Below are positions 42,249 to 51,098 of a DNA stretch of 64,000 nucleotides, piece by piece. The stretch covers positions 1,426,001-1,490,000 of the forward strand of contig NZ_CP061947.1 of NCBI RefSeq assembly GCF_014838715.1. The letters are read 5' to 3'. A program made the position numbers and the translations under genes. Source of the DNA: Algoriphagus sp. Y33 (GTDB taxonomy: Bacteria > Bacteroidota > Bacteroidia > Cytophagales > Cyclobacteriaceae). The notes beneath the pieces were generated by a model. That model saw only the letters and a list, made by a program, of their open reading frames with translations, did no database searches and had not been told where the DNA came from. Each line of letters starts with the position of its first letter. The stretch's first letter is position 1.

Positions 42249-45200
42249 ATGGAACCAAGAAGATTAATTTCCCTAATGACTTTTCCTCAACGTTTCGATG
42301 GAAATGTCCTTACAGTGAACATTGTGGTTGTACCGCGGAATACAAATCCATTTTCGGATTGGGCTACTGGCTTACCAAACCCCGCAAATGTGCCGGGGTT
42401 TGCGGATTTCCAGCCTGAATTTAGTTTTTCTATCATTAGAGGCACTGACGATTTCCCTCTGAGTAATGCGACAGCTGCCAATAGAATACCCATTGTAAGA
42501 GTTGCGACAGTAAAACCCGCTGCGGATAAAGCTGTCATAATTAAGAAGGTCGCAGATGCTATGCCTCTTCCGATTACTGACGATTCGGATAAGCTGCCTG
42601 ATCCGGTTCCCGTAGAAAAGAGTATCAAAAAATACCTGCCGGTTTCTTATCGTGAAAGATTTAATTTCACACAACCCAGACATCCAAATGCAATTACGGA
42701 TGACGGCTATCAATGTGCAGTCCGTGAAAAAATACCTACCATTAACTACCAGCCACGAACCAAGATGAGCTGGGGCAAAGTTTTTGCAAACATTTTGAGG
42801 CAGCCTCTACTGGCTAAGGCTTGTGGGATGATCTACGAAGTTCAATTGGAAGTAGAAGCCGGTTGGTTTGAAGAGGGCGGTTATCTATATGCGGATATTA
42901 CAAATGATCCTTACGCACTAGCTCAAGCTGTTTTGTTGGAAAACTCGGATGGACCATTGGTTAAGAGATATGCCGCCAAGATTCCATCATTGAGCAAGGG
43001 TACACCAAGGCCTGTTTTTGCGCCTGTCTTATTTCCCGTGTTGTATAAGAAAGTTTCTGATCCGGACGAGCCGGTTCCTTTGGGTCCATGGGATGAGTTG
43101 TTTATGGAGGCACAAACCTACAATGATGGATTTGCCAAAATAGTGCATGCCAATCAGCCGGTAAGCGGGAATTTATTGGAAGAGAGCCAGGATGAACTGC
43201 CTCCTCAATCGGACGCGGGAATCCGTTTGGGCTGGGATGATGAGCAAATACTGGTGTGGTGCCTGAGACAGATGATTGAGAATCCTTCCGATCCGGGTTC
43301 ATTGAAGAGGACAGATGCTCCCTTAGGGGTGATGGGATATCATATCGATGTCCGACAGGTAGCAGAAGGAAGTCAATGGGAAAGTCTCAATAGCATCGAG
43401 ATCAATGAATCTGAAAATATGTTTGCCGGCCAACTGGATTCCGGCAGTACCGAACTTCCTTATCAGGTCTATCCGAATAAGATCAGTGGTCCGCAAAGTG
43501 ACCATTATTGGTTGCCGATGTATTATGCGCATTGGATAGGTAAAAGCCTGGTAACTGAAGATCAGGATGCACTGGAGATTTACAGGAACCACCAGGAAAA
43601 CGGCGGACAACAAAATGAGCTGCAGGATAAAAAAGTCTCTCAAAATAAAGCTCTGATCCCTTCTCCTCTGAACACCAAACTCCGATATGGAAATTCTTAT
43701 GAGTTTAGAATTCGGATGACGGATATTTCCGGCGGTGGCCCCAATTTGAATGATGTTCCTTTGAATGCAGCACCAAGTCCTGAAACCAGTGTTTCATTCA
43801 AACGGTATGTGAATCCGGGGATGCTTCGTATTGAAAAACCACTTGAGATTAGGGGCAATCTTCGAACTTATTTCAATGCGGTAAATGATGAAGAAACAAC
43901 GTTTGATGCAAATCCAGTTTTTGTTATTCAGAGGCCTTTGCTGGAATATCCCGCCGTGGTATTTACCAATAAATACCAAAGTATAGGTCAGGATCCAATC
44001 AAGTTGTTGAAGGAATTGACCTTTCAGACAGATGGGCTAAAGCCTGCTTTGCCTGATCCTGATGTGCATCAAGTCAAGATAAGAGTGGAGGTGAAGTCAC
44101 TTCGGATGGATACACAGCTGAGTCAAAGTGGCAGAGACAGCTTTATCACTTTGTATGAGACGTCAAGGCTGTTTCCTTCGGATTTTGATGGGGTTTTGAA
44201 TGTTCCAATTGAGTTTATTGATGTTCCTGTTTTGAATCTTGGAGAGCCTGCTAATCCATTTTTAAATGAGGATTTACTCATAGATGCTATCCATGGGATG
44301 GAGGAATTGGTCGTGCCTACAGGAAGGCACATTAGAATTTCATTGCGTGCAGAAGCGACTTCTGCCGGGGCACCTGAAGGCTACTTTGGTTTTATTGACG
44401 CTAATGAGGATAAAGATAGCCGGTTTGGCAAAGTACAGCAGTTTATGCTCTATAAAGAACCGGCTGCTGAATTGGATTTATTACAGCCTTTTGAGGCAAT
44501 TCAGCCGGTTCAGGCATTGTTTCTAAAGCCTGACAGTGTTCCGACCATCAAGAAAAATATCTTTTCATCACTACTGCAAAGGGTTTCTGAAGAGCAACAG
44601 TCAGGTGTAGTGGAGCGTCTTGCAAATGCCCTTGGACTGGAAGCCAAAGGGCTCGCCCTTGTGGCTCCAAAAGGAGAGCGGGTTGCTATAGGTTGCAACT
44701 CCAGGATCAGACATACCCTGGCGCCGGATGGAAGTTCTATCACTTTTGCCACCAAAGCTGACCTGTACAATCACTGGCTTGCTACATTGAGCTATAAAGT
44801 AAACCGGGATTGGACATGGGATACTTTACAGGATGTTGCGTTTGTGATCGAAAGAGAATTTAAGTTTAGGAAGGATAAAAACACAGAAAGCAGAAAAAAC
44901 ACCTATTTAGGCGATATAGGGTTAAAGCATACAGTATCATTCGAAGCTTTGCAGGCGGATCGTTTTGATCGGGTCAACAGAAATTACACAAGGATAGTGT
45001 ATATAGATGCGCTTGACCCAAAAAATGAACTGAAGCAGAATAATGGGGATTTGAGATTTCCTGATGAACTGTGGGCGGAATATAAAATAAAACCTAAAAC
45101 CAAAGCGGGACATGCCTCGGCTGCAACTGTTGAAACTGAACGGTTAACACTTCCTACAGTACTGCCTCCTGTACAGATACCCAAGTTAGTCAGTGTGGGG

Positions 45201-46373
45201 ATAGCTTTTTCGCCTTATGAGAGAACGGACGATTATAGCTCATCAGAGGCTAGAAAGCGGTATTTATGGGTGGAGTTTGATCAGCCGGTGGAGAACCCTG
45301 ATGATACTTATTATTGTAGGATGCTTGGGAATGCCCCTGATCAGTTGATTGCAAGCAATGCCGGTGAGCAGCTTCTTCCTCCGGAGGAAGCCCCGATTAG
45401 TTTGGATTCTGAAATTACCCGGCAGATCATTCCGGGTCAAAGTGATGATAAAGCCGGAATGCGAGCTATGCAGCCTATGATCCAAGCTACAGATAGTGAT
45501 CGTCATTATATGATGCCTATACCGCCGGGTTATCATGCGGAAAGTGCTGAGATGTTTGGTTTCTTCACCTATGAATTTAGAGTGGGGCATGGCCATTGGC
45601 CTGATCGGGAAGATAATCTATGGTCCACCGCCCAAGGAAGATTCGGAAGACCGTTGAGAGTGACCGGGATTCAACATCCGGCTCCCACTTTGCTTTGCAC
45701 TCTCAATAGAAATGAGAACCATTTGTACGTGAGTGCGTCTTTTGCAAAAGCAGTTCATAACGGGAAAAATGTAACAGCTAAACCTCCCAGAACAAGTCTT
45801 TGGACCATGGTATATGCCCAGGTTTTCCAAGCCGATGGAAGAGACCATAGGAATATTTTGCTGGGGGAGATCGAGATGAAAATAGGAGTAAGGGTAAATA
45901 CAGAACCGAAACGTCTGAAGGAAATAAATGAGTTGACTCAGCAGGTGTATTTCAAACCTACTATCGGAGATTATACTACGGGAAGTATCAAATTAAATGC
46001 TACTGCTTTGCAAAAAGGGAGTATTATTGCGAGCATTAAAGATGAGCAACCTGTAGCAACGGCGGTAGTGACTTCTGAGGATATTGCAGAGAAATTAAAA
46101 TCTTACGGACTACCCGAAGATAGTCCGCTTAGTGTGTTGGTGGTAGAAGTGTTTGGTAATATTACCAATATTCATGACCATGTATCGGAGGTTAGAACTG
46201 CTTCTGTGCCCGGAGCGTCAGAAAGAATAGCTGAAGGCTTACTGGCAAAAAGAGCGGAAATGAATTTGATGTCTGAGATTCGTCCACTGAGTAAAGCATT
46301 GGGACATTTTAGGATTTTGCGAACCTCTCCACTTACCAAAGTTCCATTTGTCTGCTGTCCTACATGTGTGTAA
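42249..46373 (+). CDS. Giant protein of unknown function, 1374 aa (second of a pair)
   Basis: A 1374-aa frame from ATG 42249, 23 nt after its partner. There is no signal peptide. It is mixed beta/alpha with many prolines. Notable stretches are AGIRLGWDDEQILVWCLRQM (about residues 324-343), followed by APLGVMGYHIDVRQV, YGNSYEFRIRMTDISGGGPN near 480, and LPSVLPPVQIP-like text (LPTVLPPVQIPKLVSVGIAF) near 970. It ends in a cysteine cluster, CCPTCV. No catalytic motif or known domain is recognised. Tight spacing and shared terminator tie its function to the 1793-aa protein; perhaps they form a large complex or a filament, but that is inference. Confidence 0.75.
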   Translation: MEPRRLISLMTFPQRFDGNVLTVNIVVVPRNTNPFSDWATGLPNPANVPGFADFQPEFSFSIIRGTDDFPLSNATAANRIPIVRVATVKPAADKAVIIKKVADAMPLPITDDSDKLPDPVPVEKSIKKYLPVSYRERFNFTQPRHPNAITDDGYQCAVREKIPTINYQPRTKMSWGKVFANILRQPLLAKACGMIYEVQLEVEAGWFEEGGYLYADITNDPYALAQAVLLENSDGPLVKRYAAKIPSLSKGTPRPVFAPVLFPVLYKKVSDPDEPVPLGPWDELFMEAQTYNDGFAKIVHANQPVSGNLLEESQDELPPQSDAGIRLGWDDEQILVWCLRQMIENPSDPGSLKRTDAPLGVMGYHIDVRQVAEGSQWESLNSIEINESENMFAGQLDSGSTELPYQVYPNKISGPQSDHYWLPMYYAHWIGKSLVTEDQDALEIYRNHQENGGQQNELQDKKVSQNKALIPSPLNTKLRYGNSYEFRIRMTDISGGGPNLNDVPLNAAPSPETSVSFKRYVNPGMLRIEKPLEIRGNLRTYFNAVNDEETTFDANPVFVIQRPLLEYPAVVFTNKYQSIGQDPIKLLKELTFQTDGLKPALPDPDVHQVKIRVEVKSLRMDTQLSQSGRDSFITLYETSRLFPSDFDGVLNVPIEFIDVPVLNLGEPANPFLNEDLLIDAIHGMEELVVPTGRHIRISLRAEATSAGAPEGYFGFIDANEDKDSRFGKVQQFMLYKEPAAELDLLQPFEAIQPVQALFLKPDSVPTIKKNIFSSLLQRVSEEQQSGVVERLANALGLEAKGLALVAPKGERVAIGCNSRIRHTLAPDGSSITFATKADLYNHWLATLSYKVNRDWTWDTLQDVAFVIEREFKFRKDKNTESRKNTYLGDIGLKHTVSFEALQADRFDRVNRNYTRIVYIDALDPKNELKQNNGDLRFPDELWAEYKIKPKTKAGHASAATVETERLTLPTVLPPVQIPKLVSVGIAFSPYERTDDYSSSEARKRYLWVEFDQPVENPDDTYYCRMLGNAPDQLIASNAGEQLLPPEEAPISLDSEITRQIIPGQSDDKAGMRAMQPMIQATDSDRHYMMPIPPGYHAESAEMFGFFTYEFRVGHGHWPDREDNLWSTAQGRFGRPLRVTGIQHPAPTLLCTLNRNENHLYVSASFAKAVHNGKNVTAKPPRTSLWTMVYAQVFQADGRDHRNILLGEIEMKIGVRVNTEPKRLKEINELTQQVYFKPTIGDYTTGSIKLNATALQKGSIIASIKDEQPVATAVVTSEDIAEKLKSYGLPEDSPLSVLVVEVFGNITNIHDHVSEVRTASVPGASERIAEGLLAKRAEMNLMSEIRPLSKALGHFRILRTSPLTKVPFVCCPTCV

Positions 46374-46393
46374 ATAGTTTAGGGTTAACTTTG

Positions 46394-46423
46394 AAAATGC
46401 CTCCATCACTCGGAGGCATTTTT
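46394..46423 (+). terminator. Rho-independent terminator of the giant gene pair
   Basis: AAATGCCTCC-ATCACTC-GGAGGCATTT, followed by TTCC, forms a 10-bp stem 20 nt after the second stop codon. It closes the two-gene operon. Confidence 0.9.
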
Positions 46424-46698
46424 CCAGAAAATTAAGTATCTAACCACAGTGGACACAGAGTTTTTCACATAGGGCGCAGCTTAGTGTTTTCGAGTTTACG
46501 GCAGCTCCAAATTTATCTAAGTATAAGCTGATTTCAGTTTACAGGCAAAGCTGGTTTTTTCAGGATTGCTTTGGGTATACGATGGCTCGCAAAAGGAATT
46601 TGCCCGGAAGTGACAGACTTTTAATTAGGTATATCGAAGCAATCTTTTTCTGTTCAAATCGGGAATCAAATTCTAAAATCACACAAGGTTTCATGAAT
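46424..46698. repeat. Gene-free spacer with CCACAG..ACACAGAG repeat
   Basis: The spacer between the giant pair and the Crp-type gene (387 bases in all) carries TAACCACAGTGGACACAGAG at about 46440-46459, a version of a widespread intergenic repeat (ACCACAGAG...ACACAGAG). Nothing else in it looks like a gene. The right end holds the regulatory palindrome listed separately. Confidence 0.45.
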
Positions 46699-46712
46699 GT
46701 GATAAAAATCAC
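46699..46712. promoter_or_regulatory. Crp/FNR-type operator upstream of the Crp-family gene
   Basis: GTGAT-AAAA-ATCAC is a perfect 14-bp palindrome of the same architecture as the FNR box TTGAT-N4-ATCAA and close to the Crp half-site TGTGA. It lies 48 nt upstream of the Crp/FNR gene start. An imperfect -7 (TAGATTTA at 46735) follows. It probably allows autoregulation. Confidence 0.55.
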
Positions 46713-46760
46713 TCTTTTTAATGCGATTGATGCTTAGATTTAGCATTTCTTTAACAGCAC

Positions 46761-47417
46761 ATGACTATAGAAGAACTAAAGGAAGCATTACCTAATTTTA
46801 CAGATCCTGCCTTATTGGAACAGCTTCTGACTCAAGGTCAAATCATGAACTTGAAAGCAGGAAAGGTATTGATGGAGCCGGGACAGTTTATCAAAATGGT
46901 TCCCATTGTACTCAGTGGATCAATCAAAATATCCAGAATGGATGATGAAGGAAGGGAATTGTTTCTGTATTATCTAGATGCGGGCGAGACCTGCGCACTG
47001 TCTTTAACTTGCTGCTCCTCTTCCAAGCCAAGTGAGATTAAGGCAGTTGTGGAAGAAGATACCATACTTATAGGTATACCCATTGCAGTTATTGATCATT
47101 TTTCTGATGAGTTTAAGCAATGGAAGGATTTTGTGGCAACTACCTATCAGAGCCGGTTTCAGGAAATGCTGGTTGCGTTGGATGCAGTGGCTTTCAAACG
47201 AATGGATGAGCGGCTGATGCAGTACATTGTTACCAAGATGAAGCAGCATAAAACGAATGAGCTTTCTACCACGCATCAGGAAATTGCAAATGAACTCACA
47301 ACTTCCCGAGAAGTTGTATCACGACTTCTAAAGCAATTGGAGAAAAAGAAATGGATAGAGCTTGGAAGAAATGTAATTTATATCCGGGATGATTTTGAAG
47401 AATTGATAAGCAAATAA
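46761..47417 (+). CDS. Crp/Fnr-family transcriptional regulator
   Basis: A 218-aa regulator with an N-terminal cyclic-nucleotide-type beta-barrel (ILSGSIKI-like VLSGSIKISRMDDEGRELFL) and a C-terminal winged helix (ELSTTHQEIANELTTSREVV). The middle has a cysteine pair in LTCCSSSKPSE (within residues 85-98), as in Bacteroidota members that may sense redox or sulfur species. The neighbours, a Usp protein and a TauE/SafE exporter, fit a redox or sulfur response. A matching palindrome upstream suggests autoregulation. The effector is unknown. Confidence 0.9.
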   Translation: MTIEELKEALPNFTDPALLEQLLTQGQIMNLKAGKVLMEPGQFIKMVPIVLSGSIKISRMDDEGRELFLYYLDAGETCALSLTCCSSSKPSEIKAVVEEDTILIGIPIAVIDHFSDEFKQWKDFVATTYQSRFQEMLVALDAVAFKRMDERLMQYIVTKMKQHKTNELSTTHQEIANELTTSREVVSRLLKQLEKKKWIELGRNVIYIRDDFEELISK

Positions 47418-48221
47418 TCAAGTCATTATAAGTAGGGGGACTTTAGAATGGAATACCATTTCTATTGTTTGACTACGGCTAAGAATTTGCTCCCAGAGAT
47501 TTTTGTGCCTATGACACATGACCAGTATTACATTTTCATTTTCTTCCAAAAACTGATCCAATCCTTCTACGGGAGTCGGAGCGTAAAAAGTGTGGATTTT
47601 CACTGGTAAACCGGGGTGATGTGAAGTTATGAAGTCCTCTAATTTTTTGATGCCGCGATCTTCCTCGAAGTCGTTGGCTGCCTGTACGTGAACAAATTCC
47701 AGTCCCCGTTCCCATCTTCTACTCATATCGATGACCCAATCGATGAATTTTTCTTCGTGACTGGCAAACTCTAATGCCAAAGCTATTTTTTTTATACACG
47801 GAGCACTTGATTCGGTAGGGATCACCAATACCGGGATAGATGATTCCTTGATCACGTTGATTGTTGTACTGCCAATCAGGCCTACTTTGATACCGCTTGC
47901 ACCTTGTGTTCCCATCACTATGAGAGTGGCCTCCATTTGTAGTGCTAACTGCGTAATTGAAGTAGATGCCGTTCCCTCTTTGATAACGGTAGTAAATTTT
48001 TGATTGGAATGCCGGTATTTTTCCAAGGTTGACTGCATCAATGTTTCAGCATCCCGATGCATATTTTCCAATGCTACAGCCGCCTTTGATGCAAAATCAA
48101 AAACAGCTTCTATTACGTGGACTAAGATTATTTCGCCCTCTTTTTTTCCGGTGAGGGCTATGGCGAAATCCAAGGCATTGATAGCGTTACCTGAAAAATC
48201 GATTGGAAGAATTATTTTCAT
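47418..48221 (-). CDS. Universal stress protein (tandem Usp)
   Basis: A 267-aa Usp protein with two domains; the first has the loop LIVMGTQGASGIKVGLIGST and ends SIPVLVIPTES, while the second is degenerate in that loop (VILVMCHRHKNLWEQILSRS). Its stop abuts the stop of the convergent Crp-type gene with no gap. It is divergent from the TauE/SafE gene. It likely belongs to the regulon of the adjacent Crp/FNR protein, as seen for Usp genes elsewhere. Confidence 0.88.
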   Translation of the reverse strand: MKIILPIDFSGNAINALDFAIALTGKKEGEIILVHVIEAVFDFASKAAVALENMHRDAETLMQSTLEKYRHSNQKFTTVIKEGTASTSITQLALQMEATLIVMGTQGASGIKVGLIGSTTINVIKESSIPVLVIPTESSAPCIKKIALALEFASHEEKFIDWVIDMSRRWERGLEFVHVQAANDFEEDRGIKKLEDFITSHHPGLPVKIHTFYAPTPVEGLDQFLEENENVILVMCHRHKNLWEQILSRSQTIEMVFHSKVPLLIMT

Positions 48222-48363
48222 TGTATCGGGCTTAAAAACATTAATATAGACAATTGTATCCGAATAAATTAACTATTCTTTTTTCATGACCCTAGTAAAC
48301 GTTGAATTTGTAGTCATCATTTAAGTGTGAAAATAACCTATGGCGATTTTACCTTAAAACAAT

Positions 48364-48383
48364 AAGTGTAACATTTGTCACTT
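48364..48383. promoter_or_regulatory. Candidate Crp/FNR-type site between Usp and TauE/SafE genes
   Basis: AAGTG-TAACATTTGT-CACTT has 5-bp inverted arms around a 10-bp spacer, 20 nt upstream of a -7 box and in the shared spacer of the divergent pair. The neighbouring Crp/FNR gene makes it a plausible binding site. It is weaker than the perfect palindrome at 46699. Confidence 0.4.
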
Positions 48384-48403
48384 CATTGGCTAATTGTGAC
48401 GGG

Positions 48404-48411
48404 TACTTTTG
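48404..48411 (+). promoter_or_regulatory. Predicted -7 promoter element for the TauE/SafE gene
   Basis: TACTTTTG matches TAnnTTTG exactly, 24 nt before the ATG at 48436. A TTGG at 48386 is 15 nt upstream, slightly closer than the usual -33 position. Confidence 0.55.
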
Positions 48412-48435
48412 TAGGATCAATTTGAGAATTATATT

Positions 48436-49242
48436 ATGGAGATCTTAGTACTTGTAGGATATGCGGCGGCGGTAATCATCGGGATTAGTTTGGGGCTTAT
48501 AGGAGGTGGAGGCTCTATTTTGACGGTTCCGGTGTTAGTTTACATTTTGGGGATTGATCCGGTTTTGGCAACCGCCTATTCGCTTTTTGTGGTCGGGAGT
48601 ACATCTTTGGTTGGTTCTTTTACTTATATGAAGAGTCAGTTAGTTGATTACCGAACAGCTTTGGTGTTTGCAATTCCATCTTTCCTTACTGTTTTCCTTA
48701 CCCGGAAATTCATTGTACCGGTTCTACCGGATCCCTTGCTTGTATTGGGAGATCTTGTGATCACCAAAAGTATAGGCATTATGGTGTTTTTTGCTGTAGT
48801 GATGCTGGCAGCATCTTACTCCATGATCAGAGGAAATGGCAAAAATAGTTCCGAAGACGACACTATTGTACAATTCAACGTCCCTTTAATTGCGATAGAA
48901 GGAATAGTGGTGGGCTTAGTAACAGGTTTAGTCGGAGCGGGTGGGGGCTTTTTGATTATTCCGGCACTTGTGCTTCTTGCTAAGCTACCTATGAAAATGG
49001 CTGTTGGAACCTCGTTGTTGATTATTGCTGCCAAATCCCTGATCGGTTTCTTGGGGGATGTAGCTAACCAGGAGATTGATTGGAAAATGCTTTTGGTTTT
49101 CACAGGACTATCAATTGTTGGGATATTTATTGGAAGTTCTTTGTCCAAAAAAATAAATGAAAAATTGCTCAAAAAAGGATTTGGTTGGTTTGTACTGTTG
49201 ATGGCATTCTACATTATTGGCAAAGAGCTGACTTTGATTTAA
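48436..49242 (+). CDS. TauE/SafE-family (TSUP) membrane transporter
   Basis: A 268-aa membrane protein with about eight transmembrane helices in two halves, each opening with the TSUP signature: SLGLIGGGGSILTVPVLVYI near residue 20 and VTGLVGAGGGFLIIPALVLL near 165. The family exports sulfite, sulfoacetate or related anions, or moves thiosulfate. The nearby Crp/FNR regulator and Usp protein support a role in sulfur or redox handling. The exact substrate is not determined. Confidence 0.92.
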   Translation: MEILVLVGYAAAVIIGISLGLIGGGGSILTVPVLVYILGIDPVLATAYSLFVVGSTSLVGSFTYMKSQLVDYRTALVFAIPSFLTVFLTRKFIVPVLPDPLLVLGDLVITKSIGIMVFFAVVMLAASYSMIRGNGKNSSEDDTIVQFNVPLIAIEGIVVGLVTGLVGAGGGFLIIPALVLLAKLPMKMAVGTSLLIIAAKSLIGFLGDVANQEIDWKMLLVFTGLSIVGIFIGSSLSKKINEKLLKKGFGWFVLLMAFYIIGKELTLI

Positions 49243-49507
49243 CGGCTAGGGCAAAAACTGCTTCCAATTTCTGCCGTATTGATTCTGTTTTTTATACATG
49301 TATTCCCAATGATGCCGGTAGTGGAGTGTTCATATTTTTAATGGCAGACAGGAAAGACAGAAGTAGCCTAAACCATAGAGTCCACAAATTTTATGTTTTG
49401 TCTCAATCCTGGCAGAAAAACAGAAAATTGGAATGTTTTTTATTGAAAAGGGAATCCGGTTGAGTAACTGACTTCGTAAATGCGGAGAATCAACTATTCA
49501 ACCAATA

Positions 49508-51031
49508 ATGAAAATAACAAACAAATTCCCCGTACTTCTAGCCAGTATGATCTTTTCACTGGTTTTCATTTCGTGTGATGAGAAAGATGATGACACGAAT
49601 CCTATTATCGATATGCCGGGAGCGGCCCCGGAAGTGAGTTTTACTGCTTTAACCTCAGATAACAAAATTCTGATGTACGAAGCGCAAAACTTAAATTCAC
49701 CCTCCGCCTCCATGGATATTACCGGTCTCGGTTCAGGTGAAATGATCATTTCGATTGATTATCGTCCTGCGACAGGTCAGCTTTATGCGCTTAGTTCAAT
49801 GAGTAGATTATATCATATCAATGAAAATTCCGGTGTAGCTACTGCTTTAGGTTCTGAAGCGTTTACTCCGGCTACTCAGGGGGCGAATCCTTCACTGGAT
49901 TTCAATCCTACCGTGGACAGAATAAGGCTAGTCACCGAGTCCGGTCAGAATCTTCGATTACATCCTGAGCTGGGCACAGTAGTGGCAACTGATGGGGCTA
50001 TCAATGGAGGCATGAATCCACGTATTGGTGCAGTGGCATATTCCAATAGTTTTTCAGGTACTACGTCGACCACTTTATTTGACATAGATTTTGAGCAAGA
50101 CAAGTTATATAAGCAGGTTCCTCCAAACGATGGTGGATTAGAAGAAGTGGGTGATTTGGGAGTGGATTTTGAAGGTCTGGGAGATATGGACATCAACCCG
50201 GATAATTCTGTGGCTTTGGCAATCAATAGAAAAGATGATGAGTCTAGGCTTTATACTATTGATCTGGATTCCGGAAAAGCTATATGGGTGGGTACCTTTT
50301 CGCAGCCTGTAGTGAGCTTGGCCTTTAAGACAAATCCGGTAGCTTATGCAACTGATTCGGATAATAAATTGTATCGTTTTGACCCTACTGACCCTAGTCC
50401 TATAGCTGTTGATATGACAGGATTAGAGGCTGGGGAGATGGTCGTAGGCCTTGATTTTCGTCCTGTAAATGGCCAGTTACTTGCCGTTTCCAATATGAGC
50501 CGCTTATATAGCGTGAATCCTTCAAGCGGAGCTGTTACCGCTATAGGCGAACCGCTGACGCCTGGGGTAATGGGTTCTTATGTAGGATTTGATTTCAATC
50601 CTACTGTAGATAGGATTAGATTGATCACTGAGCAGGGTCAAAATTTAAGACTTCATCCTGACATGGGAACTGTAGTGGCGGTAGACGGAAGTCTCAATCC
50701 GGGTTCACCAATGGCAAGTGGGGCTGCTTATTCTGAAAACTACGCAGGCACTACTTCTACAGCACTTTTTGTGGTGGATGCGCAGAACGATATGTTATAT
50801 CAGGTTTCACCTCCAAATGACGGAGTTCTGGTAGAAATTGGATCTCTTGGTATTGACTTGACAGACGATAACGGATTTGATATCGGCGGAATGTCCGATA
50901 TGGCCTATGGTGTATTTACAGTAGGTGGGACATCGGGGGTTTATTCAGTAAATTTAATGACAGGAGCCGCATCCAAGATATCTGATATTAATTTTACTCC
51001 TACTTCTATGGCATTAGGGTTAGGGTTTTAA
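49508..51031 (+). CDS. Lipoprotein with two DUF4394 domains
   Basis: A 507-aa lipoprotein; the signal FSLVFISCDEKDDD places the lipobox cysteine after FIS, followed by an acidic linker. The mature part is two tandem copies of a beta-propeller-like DUF4394 domain: the motif DFNPTVDRIRLVTESGQNLR starts near residue 129 and recurs as DFNPTVDRIRLITEQGQNLR near residue 361, each followed by LHP-GTVVA-DG. The protein is probably displayed on the outer membrane. Function of the family is unknown. An intrinsic terminator follows at 51056. Confidence 0.88.
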   Translation: MKITNKFPVLLASMIFSLVFISCDEKDDDTNPIIDMPGAAPEVSFTALTSDNKILMYEAQNLNSPSASMDITGLGSGEMIISIDYRPATGQLYALSSMSRLYHINENSGVATALGSEAFTPATQGANPSLDFNPTVDRIRLVTESGQNLRLHPELGTVVATDGAINGGMNPRIGAVAYSNSFSGTTSTTLFDIDFEQDKLYKQVPPNDGGLEEVGDLGVDFEGLGDMDINPDNSVALAINRKDDESRLYTIDLDSGKAIWVGTFSQPVVSLAFKTNPVAYATDSDNKLYRFDPTDPSPIAVDMTGLEAGEMVVGLDFRPVNGQLLAVSNMSRLYSVNPSSGAVTAIGEPLTPGVMGSYVGFDFNPTVDRIRLITEQGQNLRLHPDMGTVVAVDGSLNPGSPMASGAAYSENYAGTTSTALFVVDAQNDMLYQVSPPNDGVLVEIGSLGIDLTDDNGFDIGGMSDMAYGVFTVGGTSGVYSVNLMTGAASKISDINFTPTSMALGLGF

Positions 51032-51055
51032 TCCGGAAATATAGAGAATCTTTGA

Positions 51056-51087
51056 AGGGGTCAGGATTTTATCTGATCCCTTTTTTT
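51056..51087 (+). terminator. Rho-independent terminator after the DUF4394 gene
   Basis: AAGGGGTCAG-GATTTTAT-CTGATCCC followed by a run of seven T forms an 8-bp stem (one G-T pair), 25 nt after the stop. The convergent gene ends just beyond. Confidence 0.85.
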
Positions 51088-51098
51088 ATTTCTAGGGG

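Noticed and set aside
47004..47276. 90-aa minus-strand frame in the Crp-type gene
   Set aside because: Antisense shadow of the regulator, without any family pattern.
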